From positions 1-7,878 of the forward strand of contig JAVMKL010000042.1 in the NCBI GenBank assembly GCA_031732875.1: a stretch of 7,878 nucleotides of DNA, read 5' to 3'. Numbering within the stretch: position 1 is the stretch's first letter; each line of letters opens with the position of its first letter. Shown one piece after another: positions 1 to 7,878 of the stretch. The translations under genes were made by a program, and so were the position numbers. The notes below the pieces were generated by a model. The model was given only the letters and a program-made list of their open reading frames with translations, did not search any database and was not told the origin of the DNA. The stretch comes from JAVMKJ01 sp031732875. Its GTDB lineage: Bacteria; Pseudomonadota; Gammaproteobacteria; Competibacterales; Competibacteraceae.

Positions 1-182
1 GCCTGGCCATCGTCAAGCGCATCGCCGACCGCCACCGGGCCAGCATCCGACTGGAGGACGCCGAACCGGACCGGGGATTGCGGGTAACGGTCCGGTTGCC
101 GGTCGCCACCACCAAGGATTCGCTCTCTTCCAACCCTTCTACCCCCGGCAAGGGAGGGGAACAGCCGGTTACAATTGGTTAA
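1..182 (+). CDS. Sensor histidine kinase, C-terminal end (partial)
   Basis: This is the last 59 codons of a gene that begins before the window; the frame starts at base 3 and stops with TAA at 180-182. The first visible residues, LAIVKRIADRH, preceded by a partial codon compatible with Gly, match the G2 box and following helix of the HATPase_c (GHKL) ATP-binding domain of two-component sensor kinases. The next stretch (SIRLEDAEPDRGLRVTVRLP) is the typical final beta strands of that domain. The kinase would autophosphorylate on a His and pass phosphate to a response regulator, but its sensor and DHp regions are not visible, so the signal is unknown. After the domain ends (about base 115), some 20 extra residues rich in Ser, Pro and Gly follow. 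They are encoded by a GC-rich palindromic repeat and are probably a non-functional tail. EnvZ/PhoR-type membership is plausible, but the subfamily cannot be decided. Confidence 0.85.
   Translation, partial: LAIVKRIADRHRASIRLEDAEPDRGLRVTVRLPVATTKDSLSSNPSTPGKGGEQPVTIG
121..160 (-). repeat. GC-rich palindromic intergenic-type repeat, copy 1 (inside the kinase tail)
   Basis: The stretch holds CTCTCTTCCAACC (123-135), then a C-run (142-146), the core GGCAA, and a G-rich arm (152-159). Read on the minus strand, this is an imperfect hairpin with a CTTGC-like loop followed by GGTTGGAAGAGAG. The 13-base tail matches 12 of 13 bases of the one at 577-589, which is also followed by a hairpin. I infer that both are members of one dispersed repeat family. 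This copy is degenerate and is read through as the last codons of the histidine kinase gene. Confidence 0.5.
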
Positions 183-218
183 CCCCATGTGGGGGCGCGC
201 ATATTCCATCCACGAGAT

Positions 219-243
219 TCCCTCCCTCCTTGCGGGGGAGGGA
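219..243 (+). repeat. GC-rich palindromic repeat hairpin, copy 2
   Basis: TCCCTCCCTC (219-228) pairs with GGGGGAGGGA (234-243) as a 10-bp stem with one T-G wobble around the 5-base loop CTTGC (229-233). The same loop occurs in copy 3 at 595-599. No T-run follows, so it looks like a REP-type repeat and not an intrinsic terminator. It sits in the 145-bp gap between the kinase stop and the transposase remnant. A second short inverted repeat, GGCAATC (248-254) with GATTGCC (283-289), lies just downstream and could be coincidental. I see no gene in 183-327. Confidence 0.6.
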
Positions 244-288
244 GCAGGGCAATCGCGCTATGAAGGGGGTTGACAAGAGGAGGATTGC

Positions 289-545
289 CAGGGTAGCGGG
301 TCGCGCTCGATCGGATGGAGAACACCGATGCTGCTCCAGTTGCTCGACCCGCGCCCGTATTTTGTTCGCTTGCCCGATCCGCGTCGCGAGACGCGGAGCA
401 AGCTCCACAAACTCCAGGATATTCTGATGCTGGTCCTCTGTGCGGTGTTGAGCGGGGTGGAGGACTGGGTAGGAATGGCGGATTTCGCCGAGGAGAAGGA
501 AGCCTGGTTGCGAAGTTTTCCGGAGTTGCCCGACGGCGATAGGTG
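289..545 (+). mobile_element. ISAs1-family insertion sequence remnant (5' end only)
   Basis: A left end of an ISAs1-family element can be recognised. The encoded protein start at 328 matches the family's N-terminal domain, and 39 bp upstream lies CAGGGTAGCGGG (289-300). Beginning with CAGGG is typical of terminal inverted repeats in this family. Homology to transposase stops at about base 540, and the remaining ~1 kb of the element, including the DDE catalytic domain and the right inverted repeat, is missing. The right boundary given is approximate; no CCCTG-type right end is visible near it. The piece lies between two copies of a palindromic repeat. The left-end assignment rests on a short motif and is less certain than the transposase match. 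Confidence 0.6.
328..540 (+). pseudogene. Truncated ISAs1-family transposase (N-terminal fragment)
   Basis: Translation from ATG 328, preceded by GGAG at 317-320, gives LLQLLDPRPYF..LPDPRRETRSKLHKLQDILMLVLCAVLSG..DW..MADFAEEKEAWLR.F.ELPDG over 71 residues. The pattern DPR-x-x-x-x-x-x-HKL-x-DIL, then LCAV-x-x-G, then F-x-x-x-KE-x-WLR and ELP-(D/N)-G is characteristic of the N-terminal domain of ISAs1 / H-repeat transposases (DDE_Tnp_1-associated domain). Full-length members are roughly 370-380 residues. The family signature that normally follows (IPSHDTF) and the DDE domain are absent. The frame happens to stay open to about base 1428, but beyond 540 it is the antisense of the acetoacetyl-CoA synthetase gene and is not protein-like. 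It cannot encode an active transposase. Confidence 0.82.
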
Positions 546-557
546 TCGAGCCACTAG

Positions 558-573
558 AAAAACGACGGATCGT
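558..573 (-). terminator. Weak candidate terminator downstream of acetoacetyl-CoA synthetase
   Basis: On the minus strand, about 50 nt after the synthetase stop, ACGA-TCCG-TCGT (573-562) forms a 4-bp stem running directly into a run of five T (562-558). The stem is too short for a strong Rho-independent terminator, so the call is tentative. The larger hairpin at 588-606 lies between it and the gene and could add 3'-end stability. Confidence 0.22.
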
Positions 574-576
574 CCT

Positions 577-606
577 CTCTCTCCCAACCTCTCTCTTGCA
601 GAGAGG
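577..606 (-). repeat. GC-rich palindromic repeat hairpin, copy 3
   Basis: CTCTCTCCCAACC (577-589) is followed by a perfect 7-bp stem CCTCTCT (588-594) / AGAGAGG (600-606) around the loop CTTGC (595-599). The loop equals that of copy 2, and the 13-base tail matches copy 1 at 12 of 13 positions. The hairpin lies 15 bp beyond the stop of the acetoacetyl-CoA synthetase gene and could protect or shape the 3' end of that transcript. No T-run directly follows it on the minus strand. Confidence 0.6.
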
Positions 607-621
607 GAAGCGAACGGCGGT

Positions 622-2595
<1,974 letters not shown>

Positions 2596-2609
2596 GTGAT
2601 TGTTGGGCC

Positions 2610-2639
2610 TTGCACGGGGATTACGGAACTGATTATAAC
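2610..2639 (+). promoter_or_regulatory. Candidate sigma70 promoter for the rhodanese-cupin pair
   Basis: TTGCAC (2610-2615) and TATAAC (2634-2639) are separated by 18 bp. Each differs from consensus by one or two bases. The expected start of transcription near 2646 leaves a leader of about 34 nt containing AGAGG (2668-2672), 7 nt before the rhodanese ATG. Confidence 0.5.
2632..2637 (-). promoter_or_regulatory. Candidate -10 element for acetoacetyl-CoA synthetase
   Basis: The minus strand reads TATAAT here, a perfect -10 hexamer. It would start transcription near 2625, about 30 nt before the synthetase ATG. No good -35 is present at 16-18 bp (positions 2654-2661 read CTCATG-like), so an activator or a non-canonical contact would be needed. 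It shares four base pairs with the rhodanese -10 on the other strand. Confidence 0.33.
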
Positions 2640-2679
2640 TTTCGGCTACCCAAGCATGAGTTTCAATAGAGGCAGAGAT

Positions 2680-3027
2680 ATGAAAAAGCAGGCATCATTG
2701 CTGGCGATCTTGCTGGTATTTGCCATGCCGGCCCTGGCGGATCACGGGGGTCCGCCAGCATCCGGCCAGCCGCTCCTCATCGACGTCCGTACCCCCGAAG
2801 AGTACCGGAGCGAGCACGTACGGACGGCGGTCAACATTCCCTACGACGAGATCGCCAGCCGCATCGCCGCCATAGCCCCCGATCATCACACCCGCATCGC
2901 GCTCTATTGCCGCAGTGGCCGCCGCTCCGGCATCGCCGAGCAGACCCTGCACCAGTTGGGCTACAGTCAAGTCGAAAACAAGGGGGGGCTGGACGATATG
3001 CTGCGTAGCGGTTATCGGACCGATTGA
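2680..3027 (+). CDS. Exported single-domain rhodanese-like sulfurtransferase
   Basis: The 115-residue protein has a Sec signal peptide: a KK pair at positions 2-3, a hydrophobic core of about 5-17, and a probable cleavage site after AMPALA at residue 20. One rhodanese domain follows. Recognisable elements are LLIDVRTPEEY (32-42), EHVRTAVNIPYDEI (45-58), the active-site loop CRSGRRS with catalytic Cys77 (77-83), and the closing KGGLDDM..GY. The protein would be periplasmic and could carry a persulfide on Cys77, as in E. coli PspE. The physiological sulfur donor and acceptor are unknown. ATG 2680 is chosen because AGAGG lies 7 nt upstream and it yields a complete signal peptide. It is the first gene of a probable two-gene unit with the cupin gene 47 nt downstream. 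Confidence 0.9.
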   Translation: MKKQASLLAILLVFAMPALADHGGPPASGQPLLIDVRTPEEYRSEHVRTAVNIPYDEIASRIAAIAPDHHTRIALYCRSGRRSGIAEQTLHQLGYSQVENKGGLDDMLRSGYRTD

Positions 3028-3059
3028 ATGTGAGGAGCGAGGAGTCGCGCGTTCGAATT

Positions 3060-3064
3060 GGAGG
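3060..3064 (+). promoter_or_regulatory. Ribosome binding site deciding the cupin start
   Basis: GGAGG lies 10 nt before ATG 3075. It favours that start over an in-frame TTG at 3024 that overlaps the rhodanese stop codon and would add 17 low-complexity residues with no cupin homology. Confidence 0.6.
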
Positions 3065-3074
3065 ACAAAACAAC

Positions 3075-3350
3075 ATGAACACCATCCGTATCGAACATCA
3101 TCCCGATGCCGAATTGATACAAACCCTGGACGTGGATCACTGGCCCATCTGGACCAAGGAGGTTTCCGAATTTCCCTGGGAATACGACGCCGAGGAAACC
3201 TGCTACGTCCTGGAGGGCCAGGTCACCGTTACCCCCGAAGGCGGCAAGCCGGTCGAAATCGGGGTGGGGGACTTGGTGACCTTCCCCAAGGGCATGCGCT
3301 GCACCTGGCGAGTCGAGGCGCCCATTCGCAAACACTACCGCTTTTCCTGA
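3075..3350 (+). CDS. Small Cupin_3 (DUF861-type) domain protein
   Basis: This 91-residue protein is essentially one cupin barrel of the Cupin_3 family, the family that includes (S)-ureidoglycine aminohydrolase-type domains. Visible marks are W-x-x-W at 23-26, EETCYVLEGQVTVTPEGG (40-57), the turn VEIGVGDLVTFPKGM (60-74), CTWRVEAPIRKHYRF to the end, and no signal peptide. The usual HxH metal ligands of cupin motif 1 are replaced by the E-x-T-C-Y stretch, as is common in this family, so metal binding and catalysis are uncertain. Its function is unknown; a ureide role cannot be assumed because no purine-degradation genes are nearby. It lies 47 nt after the rhodanese gene and is probably co-transcribed with it. 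Its stop is 6 bp from the stop of murI, which is convergent. Confidence 0.85.
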   Translation: MNTIRIEHHPDAELIQTLDVDHWPIWTKEVSEFPWEYDAEETCYVLEGQVTVTPEGGKPVEIGVGDLVTFPKGMRCTWRVEAPIRKHYRFS

Positions 3351-3356
3351 TCCCAC

Positions 3357-4232
3357 TCACCTTGCCGCGCGGTCGACCCCGGCCAAACCGACCTCCGCGG
3401 CAGGCGATTCCATGTGGTGGAATCCTTCATCGTCCCGGAACCTCTTCGGCAGGGTTTCGACGGTGATCGGATAACCCAGCAACCGGCTCATCACCCCTGC
3501 GGTTCGTTCGGGATCGCCGCTGGTGAAATAGCGCTCGCCGCCAGCCGCGCGACCGTCCGCCAGCAGATCCGCCGCTTCCATCCGGCGCTGGAGTTGTCGG
3601 GCCACCGCCGGGCTGGGATCGAGAATGGCAACTTCCGGGCCGACCAGTCGCTGAATCAAGGGGATCAAAAACGGGTAATGGGTACAACCCAATACCAGGG
3701 TGTCGGCGCCGGCGGTGAGAAGCGGCCCCAGATAGCGCCCTAGCAGGGCCCGCGGGCGCGGGCCCTGCAACTCGCCATGCTCCACGCAGTCGGCCAGACC
3801 GGGACAGGGCTGCACCAACACCCGCGCCCGATGGCCGTGCCGATCCAGCAGATCGGCGAACTTGTCGCTGCGTACCGTGTTGCCGGTGGCCAGGATTCCG
3901 ACCACCCCGGAGCGAGTTTCGGCCACCGCTGGCTTGACCGCCGGTTCGATGCCGATGATCGGAACAGGGGAACGGGCACGCAACCGGGCGATGGCCGCCG
4001 CCGTCGCCGTGTTGCAGGCCACCACCACCGCCTTGGCGCCCCGGTCCAACAGAAACTCGGTGATCGCGAACGAGCGCCGGACGACGAATTCCGTCGGCTT
4101 GTTGCCGTAGGGCGCATGGCCGGAATCGGCTACGTACAGCAGCATCTCGCGGGGCAGGTCGGCGCGGATCCGCCGGAACACCGACAGCCCCCCCACACCG
4201 GAATCGAATACGCCGATCGGATGGTCGTTCAT
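3357..4232 (-). CDS. murI: Glutamate racemase
   Basis: MurI interconverts L- and D-glutamate (EC 5.1.1.3) in the cytoplasm and supplies D-Glu for the peptidoglycan stem peptide. The 291-residue product shows all family hallmarks: GVFDSGVGGLSVFR (7-20, with Asp10 and Ser11), the DSGHAPYGNK loop (36-45), the first catalytic cysteine Cys73 in VVACNTATA, IGIEPAVKPA (93-102), GILATGNTV, and the second catalytic cysteine Cys183 in LGCTHYPFL. Length is slightly above the usual 260-290. Met at 4232 (MNDHPIGVFD) is preferred because racemases begin a few residues before the GVFDSG motif; an in-frame ATG at 4250 would add six residues. Neither has a clear Shine-Dalgarno sequence. The frame stays open further upstream into the HdeA-like gene, but that part is not racemase-like. 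It lies 82 bp downstream of the HdeA-like gene on the same strand. Confidence 0.95.
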   Translation of the reverse strand: MNDHPIGVFDSGVGGLSVFRRIRADLPREMLLYVADSGHAPYGNKPTEFVVRRSFAITEFLLDRGAKAVVVACNTATAAAIARLRARSPVPIIGIEPAVKPAVAETRSGVVGILATGNTVRSDKFADLLDRHGHRARVLVQPCPGLADCVEHGELQGPRPRALLGRYLGPLLTAGADTLVLGCTHYPFLIPLIQRLVGPEVAILDPSPAVARQLQRRMEAADLLADGRAAGGERYFTSGDPERTAGVMSRLLGYPITVETLPKRFRDDEGFHHMESPAAEVGLAGVDRAAR

Positions 4233-4314
4233 CAGGCGGTCCGATACCATTCTGCTGGCCGAACGGGCGAGCGGCGCGAGGGAACCGGATGTGGGAGAGG
4301 TATGGTCTAATAAT

Positions 4315-4647
4315 TTATTTTGAAATACCGACGGCCTCGGCGGCATCCAGGACCTTGATTTTGGGTTTGTTGCCGCAATAGGCGACCAGATCGGTACTGA
4401 ATTTTTCCAGATTCTTCCAGTCCAGAGTGGTATCACCGGAAACGCCGCTCAAATAGCCATCGATCCACATCAGTACCACGCCCGCATCCTCGGAGGAACT
4501 TTTGGAGATATCCTCCAGGAATTCGCCACAGGTAATCGATCCGAAATCAATGTTTTGACTCTGAGACTTCTTGGCGGCCAAGCCCGACACCGGAACGAGC
4601 AAGCTGGTGGAAAGGCACAGGGCGGCAACGACAAGCGAATTTTTCAT
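4315..4647 (-). CDS. HdeA/HdeB-family periplasmic acid-stress chaperone-like protein
   Basis: The 110-residue precursor has a Sec signal peptide (KN, then VVAALCLSTSLLVPV, with cleavage near GLAA at residues 22-25). The small mature domain contains ITCGEFLE (38-45), VLMWIDGYLSG (58-68) and LVAYCGNKPKIKVLDA (87-102). Two cysteines remain after processing, Cys40 and Cys91, spaced as for the single disulfide that clamps HdeA/HdeB proteins. E. coli HdeA is also 110 residues long before processing. Family members unfold at low pH and keep periplasmic proteins soluble; this role is inferred here. Some HdeA/B-like proteins outside enterics have no tested function. The start at 4647 is supported by GGGAG 6 nt upstream and by the signal peptide; an upstream in-frame ATG at 4698 would spoil the signal sequence. 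It is divergent from the PqaA-type gene. Confidence 0.82.
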   Translation of the reverse strand: MKNSLVVAALCLSTSLLVPVSGLAAKKSQSQNIDFGSITCGEFLEDISKSSSEDAGVVLMWIDGYLSGVSGDTTLDWKNLEKFSTDLVAYCGNKPKIKVLDAAEAVGISK

Positions 4648-4862
4648 ACAGATCTCCCGTGGGTGGAAAATGGAAAACGATGTCAAGAACCCACGCATAG
4701 CCTAGCGGGTGATTGCCCTAAATGCCATGAGTTGACCTGCACCGGCAAGCGATTACCAACATTGGATCGAGTATCATGGCGGAATAAACCGTCGATTCTC
4801 CAGACAACCCAATCAGGAAAACTTTTCTTCCATCCAATCATCCTCATGAAGGCCCGAACGCC
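4648..4862. other. Divergent intergenic region between HdeA-like and PqaA-type genes
   Basis: This 215-bp, relatively AT-rich stretch must carry the start signals for both neighbours. It holds the Shine-Dalgarno of the HdeA-like gene (4654-4658, minus) and an AAGG (4849-4852) 10 nt before the PqaA-type ATG. It also contains several weak -35/-10 look-alikes. No RNA gene, strong hairpin or tandem operator is visible. A single GGTTTA on the minus strand (4790-4785) resembles one half of a PhoP box but lacks the second half at the proper distance. Confidence 0.6.
4732..4759 (+). promoter_or_regulatory. Weak candidate sigma70 promoter for the PqaA-type gene
   Basis: TTGACC (4732-4737) and TACCAA (4754-4759) are 16 bp apart. 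The -35 is good and the -10 is poor. The implied leader of nearly 100 nt is long. Another -10-like TATCAT at 4772-4777 lacks a matching -35. Confidence 0.2.
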
Positions 4863-6320
4863 ATGATCGATAAGAAACAGCGATTTTTCCTCAAGATATT
4901 CGGGTATTGGATGCTCGTCCTGAGTCAGGCGCCGATTGGAGCCCTGGCCGCCGAAACGGCGCTAGACCGCTACGTGGCCCGCCCGGACCCGAATTACAGC
5001 TATACCCTGCGCCGCACCCAGCAGGAGGTTGGCTACACCGGCTATTTTGTCAGGATGACCTCCCAGCAGTGGCGTTCCAGCAGTGAGGTGGATCGCCCGA
5101 TCTGGGAACACGAACTGATCATCGTCATCCCGCAATTCGGATTGGACAGCACCGACACGGCGGTGCTGTTGATCGACGGCGGCGACAACAACGACACGCC
5201 GATCGACGAGGTGGACCCGGTGGTTGGAGCCGCCGCCGTGGCGACCGGCGCGGTGCTCGCCCTGGTGCGACAGGTACCGAACCAGCCACTTTATTTCGCC
5301 GACGAGCCGGGAAAAGGGCGTGAGGAAGATGAAATCCTCGCTTACAGCTTGGACAAGGCGCTCGACACCGGCGATATGGAATGGGCGGTCCATCTGGCGA
5401 TGACCAAGGCCGCCGTCCGCGCCATGGACACAGTGCGGGTCATTGCCGCCGGCAGGGGAAAGCAGATCGACGATTTTGTGGTCCTCGGTGGCTCCAAGCG
5501 CGGCTGGACCACTTGGCTGACCGCCGCCGTCGACTCACGGGTCAAGGCCATCATTCCGGCCTCGATCGACATGCTCGACCTCGGCCGGCAATTCATTCAT
5601 CACTGGGAGTCCTATGGCTACTTCGCGCCGGCGCTGAAGGATTACGTGGCATTCGATCTGCCCTGCCGGATGCAGACCCCACAGGGTCAGGCGCTGTTGC
5701 AGGTCGTGGATCCTTACGCCTACCGCGACCGGCTGACCATGCCCAAGCTGATCCTCAACGCGACCGGCGACCAATTTTTCACCACCGATTCCTCGCGGTT
5801 TTACTACGCCGATCTGCCCGAGCCCAAGTGGCTGCGCTACACTCCGAACACCGACCACTCACAGAGCGAGGACACGATCATCAAGGCGTTGTCGTGGATC
5901 GACGACATCCTCGACAATAAAACCAGCCCGCGGATCGACTGGTCCGTGGCGGAAAACGGCCTGATCTGGATCTGGCCCTCGGCCAAGCCGAAAGAGGTGC
6001 GGCTATGGCAGGCAACCAATCCCGACGCCCGCGATTTTCGGCTGGAAACCCTCGGCCCGGCGTGGACCAGTGACGAATTGTTGTCCTGGAACCCCATCAT
6101 TTTGTCGTCGTTTTCCTCGGGAACCGCCGTCGAGAAACTGGCGCCGATGTCCAACGGTTCCTACGCCGGCGTTGTGTTGCAACCTCCCGTCGGTTGGAAA
6201 GCGTTCATGATCGAGGCGACGTTCCCCACCGCCGGAGTGTTCGAACCCGACCAAGTCTATTCAACCGGCGTCCAGATTACCCCGGACACCCTGCCGTACG
6301 CCGGCACGGCCTGTCGGTAA
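4863..6320 (+). CDS. pqaA: Exported PhoPQ-activated pathogenicity-related (PqaA-type) alpha/beta-hydrolase-like protein
   Basis: The 485-residue protein begins with a signal peptide (KK and R near the start, hydrophobic 12-29, probable cleavage after ALAA at 30), so it is exported. The body matches the PhoPQ-activated pathogenicity-related family (PqaA of Salmonella; AprA of Dictyostelium). Matching segments are LDRYVARPDPNYSY (34-47), LLIDGGDNN (102-110), GGSKRGWTTWL (209-219), IIPASIDMLDL (230-240), HHWESYGYFAPALKDY (246-261), DPYAYRDRLTMPKLILNATGDQFF (283-306) and NTDHS (329-333). By position, Ser211, Asp303 and His332 form a plausible alpha/beta-hydrolase triad. A C-terminal beta-rich segment (about 360-470) follows. 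No substrate has been established for the family, to my knowledge. The start has AAGG 10 nt upstream, and no other start keeps the signal peptide. It converges on the ligase gene, 17 bp away. Confidence 0.88.
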   Translation: MIDKKQRFFLKIFGYWMLVLSQAPIGALAAETALDRYVARPDPNYSYTLRRTQQEVGYTGYFVRMTSQQWRSSSEVDRPIWEHELIIVIPQFGLDSTDTAVLLIDGGDNNDTPIDEVDPVVGAAAVATGAVLALVRQVPNQPLYFADEPGKGREEDEILAYSLDKALDTGDMEWAVHLAMTKAAVRAMDTVRVIAAGRGKQIDDFVVLGGSKRGWTTWLTAAVDSRVKAIIPASIDMLDLGRQFIHHWESYGYFAPALKDYVAFDLPCRMQTPQGQALLQVVDPYAYRDRLTMPKLILNATGDQFFTTDSSRFYYADLPEPKWLRYTPNTDHSQSEDTIIKALSWIDDILDNKTSPRIDWSVAENGLIWIWPSAKPKEVRLWQATNPDARDFRLETLGPAWTSDELLSWNPIILSSFSSGTAVEKLAPMSNGSYAGVVLQPPVGWKAFMIEATFPTAGVFEPDQVYSTGVQITPDTLPYAGTACR

Positions 6321-6337
6321 GAGTCGCGGTTCGCGCC

Positions 6338-7858
<1,521 letters not shown>

Positions 7859-7878
7859 CTTGCTCCCCTCGGGTGGAT

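Noticed and set aside
170..178. TTGGTTAAC-like AT-rich patch near the kinase stop as a promoter
   Set aside because: No matching -35/-10 pair at proper spacing, and the next open frame downstream is only a transposase remnant.
183..194. CCCCATGTGGGG as an intrinsic terminator of the kinase gene
   Set aside because: The stem is only 5 bp with a 2-base loop and is followed by GCGCGC and not a T-run.
3427..4117. Several open frames of 80-180 codons opposite or within murI, aacS, pqaA and the ligase
   Set aside because: They are shadow frames of GC-rich genes, with biased Arg/Pro/Ala/His composition and no recognisable domains or ribosome sites.
3357..4436. Longer glutamate racemase of 359 residues starting at 4436
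   Set aside because: The extra N-terminal part lies over the HdeA-like coding region in another frame and has no racemase similarity. The family begins just before GVFDSG.
4681..4686. Perfect TTGACA (minus strand) as -35 for the HdeA-like gene
   Set aside because: No -10-like hexamer at 16-18 bp, and the implied transcription start would lie within a few bases of the ATG, cutting off the Shine-Dalgarno sequence.
4785..4790. PhoP box upstream of the PqaA-type gene
   Set aside because: Only one half-site (GGTTTA on the minus strand) is present; the second direct-repeat half at 5-bp spacing is absent on either side.

Overview
The window is GC-rich, densely packed bacterial chromosome, most likely from a gammaproteobacterium. 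The evidence for this is HdeA-like and PqaA-like envelope proteins, an ISAs1-family insertion sequence remnant, MurI, and GC-rich palindromic intergenic repeats. An environmental, polyhydroxyalkanoate- or fatty-acid-using lineage would fit the two acyl/acetoacetyl-CoA ligases, but genus cannot be fixed from this sequence alone. Most of the window is ordinary housekeeping, metabolic and envelope genes. I do not see a convincing new multi-gene system.

Layout. 1-182: C-terminal end of a sensor histidine kinase (+), whose last ~20 codons run through a palindromic repeat. 183-621: an accessory patch with no intact gene, holding repeat hairpins and a decayed 5' end of an ISAs1-family element (a transposase N-terminus of about 71 codons). 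622-2595 (-): acetoacetyl-CoA synthetase. 2596-2679: a short divergent promoter region in which the two candidate -10 elements overlap. 2680-3027 (+): exported single-domain rhodanese, followed 47 nt later by a small Cupin_3 protein (3075-3350, +). 3357-4232 (-): glutamate racemase murI, convergent with the cupin gene (6-bp gap). 4315-4647 (-): exported HdeA/HdeB-like small protein, upstream of murI. 4648-4862: divergent intergenic region. 4863-6320 (+): exported PhoPQ-activated pathogenicity-related (PqaA-type) alpha/beta-hydrolase-like protein. 6338-7858 (-): fatty-acyl-CoA-ligase-type AMP-forming enzyme, convergent with the previous gene (17-bp gap).

How the genes fit together. The two ligases share the adenylate-forming fold. 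The first is specific enough to be called acetoacetate-CoA ligase (ketone body / polyhydroxybutyrate carbon salvage). The substrate of the second is unknown. The rhodanese and cupin genes look like a small operon. The HdeA-like and PqaA-like genes are divergent neighbours, both encode exported proteins, and both families have been tied to envelope or acid/host stress in enterics. A shared stress role is inference only. MurI supplies D-glutamate for peptidoglycan. Gene-free stretches are all under 300 bases.
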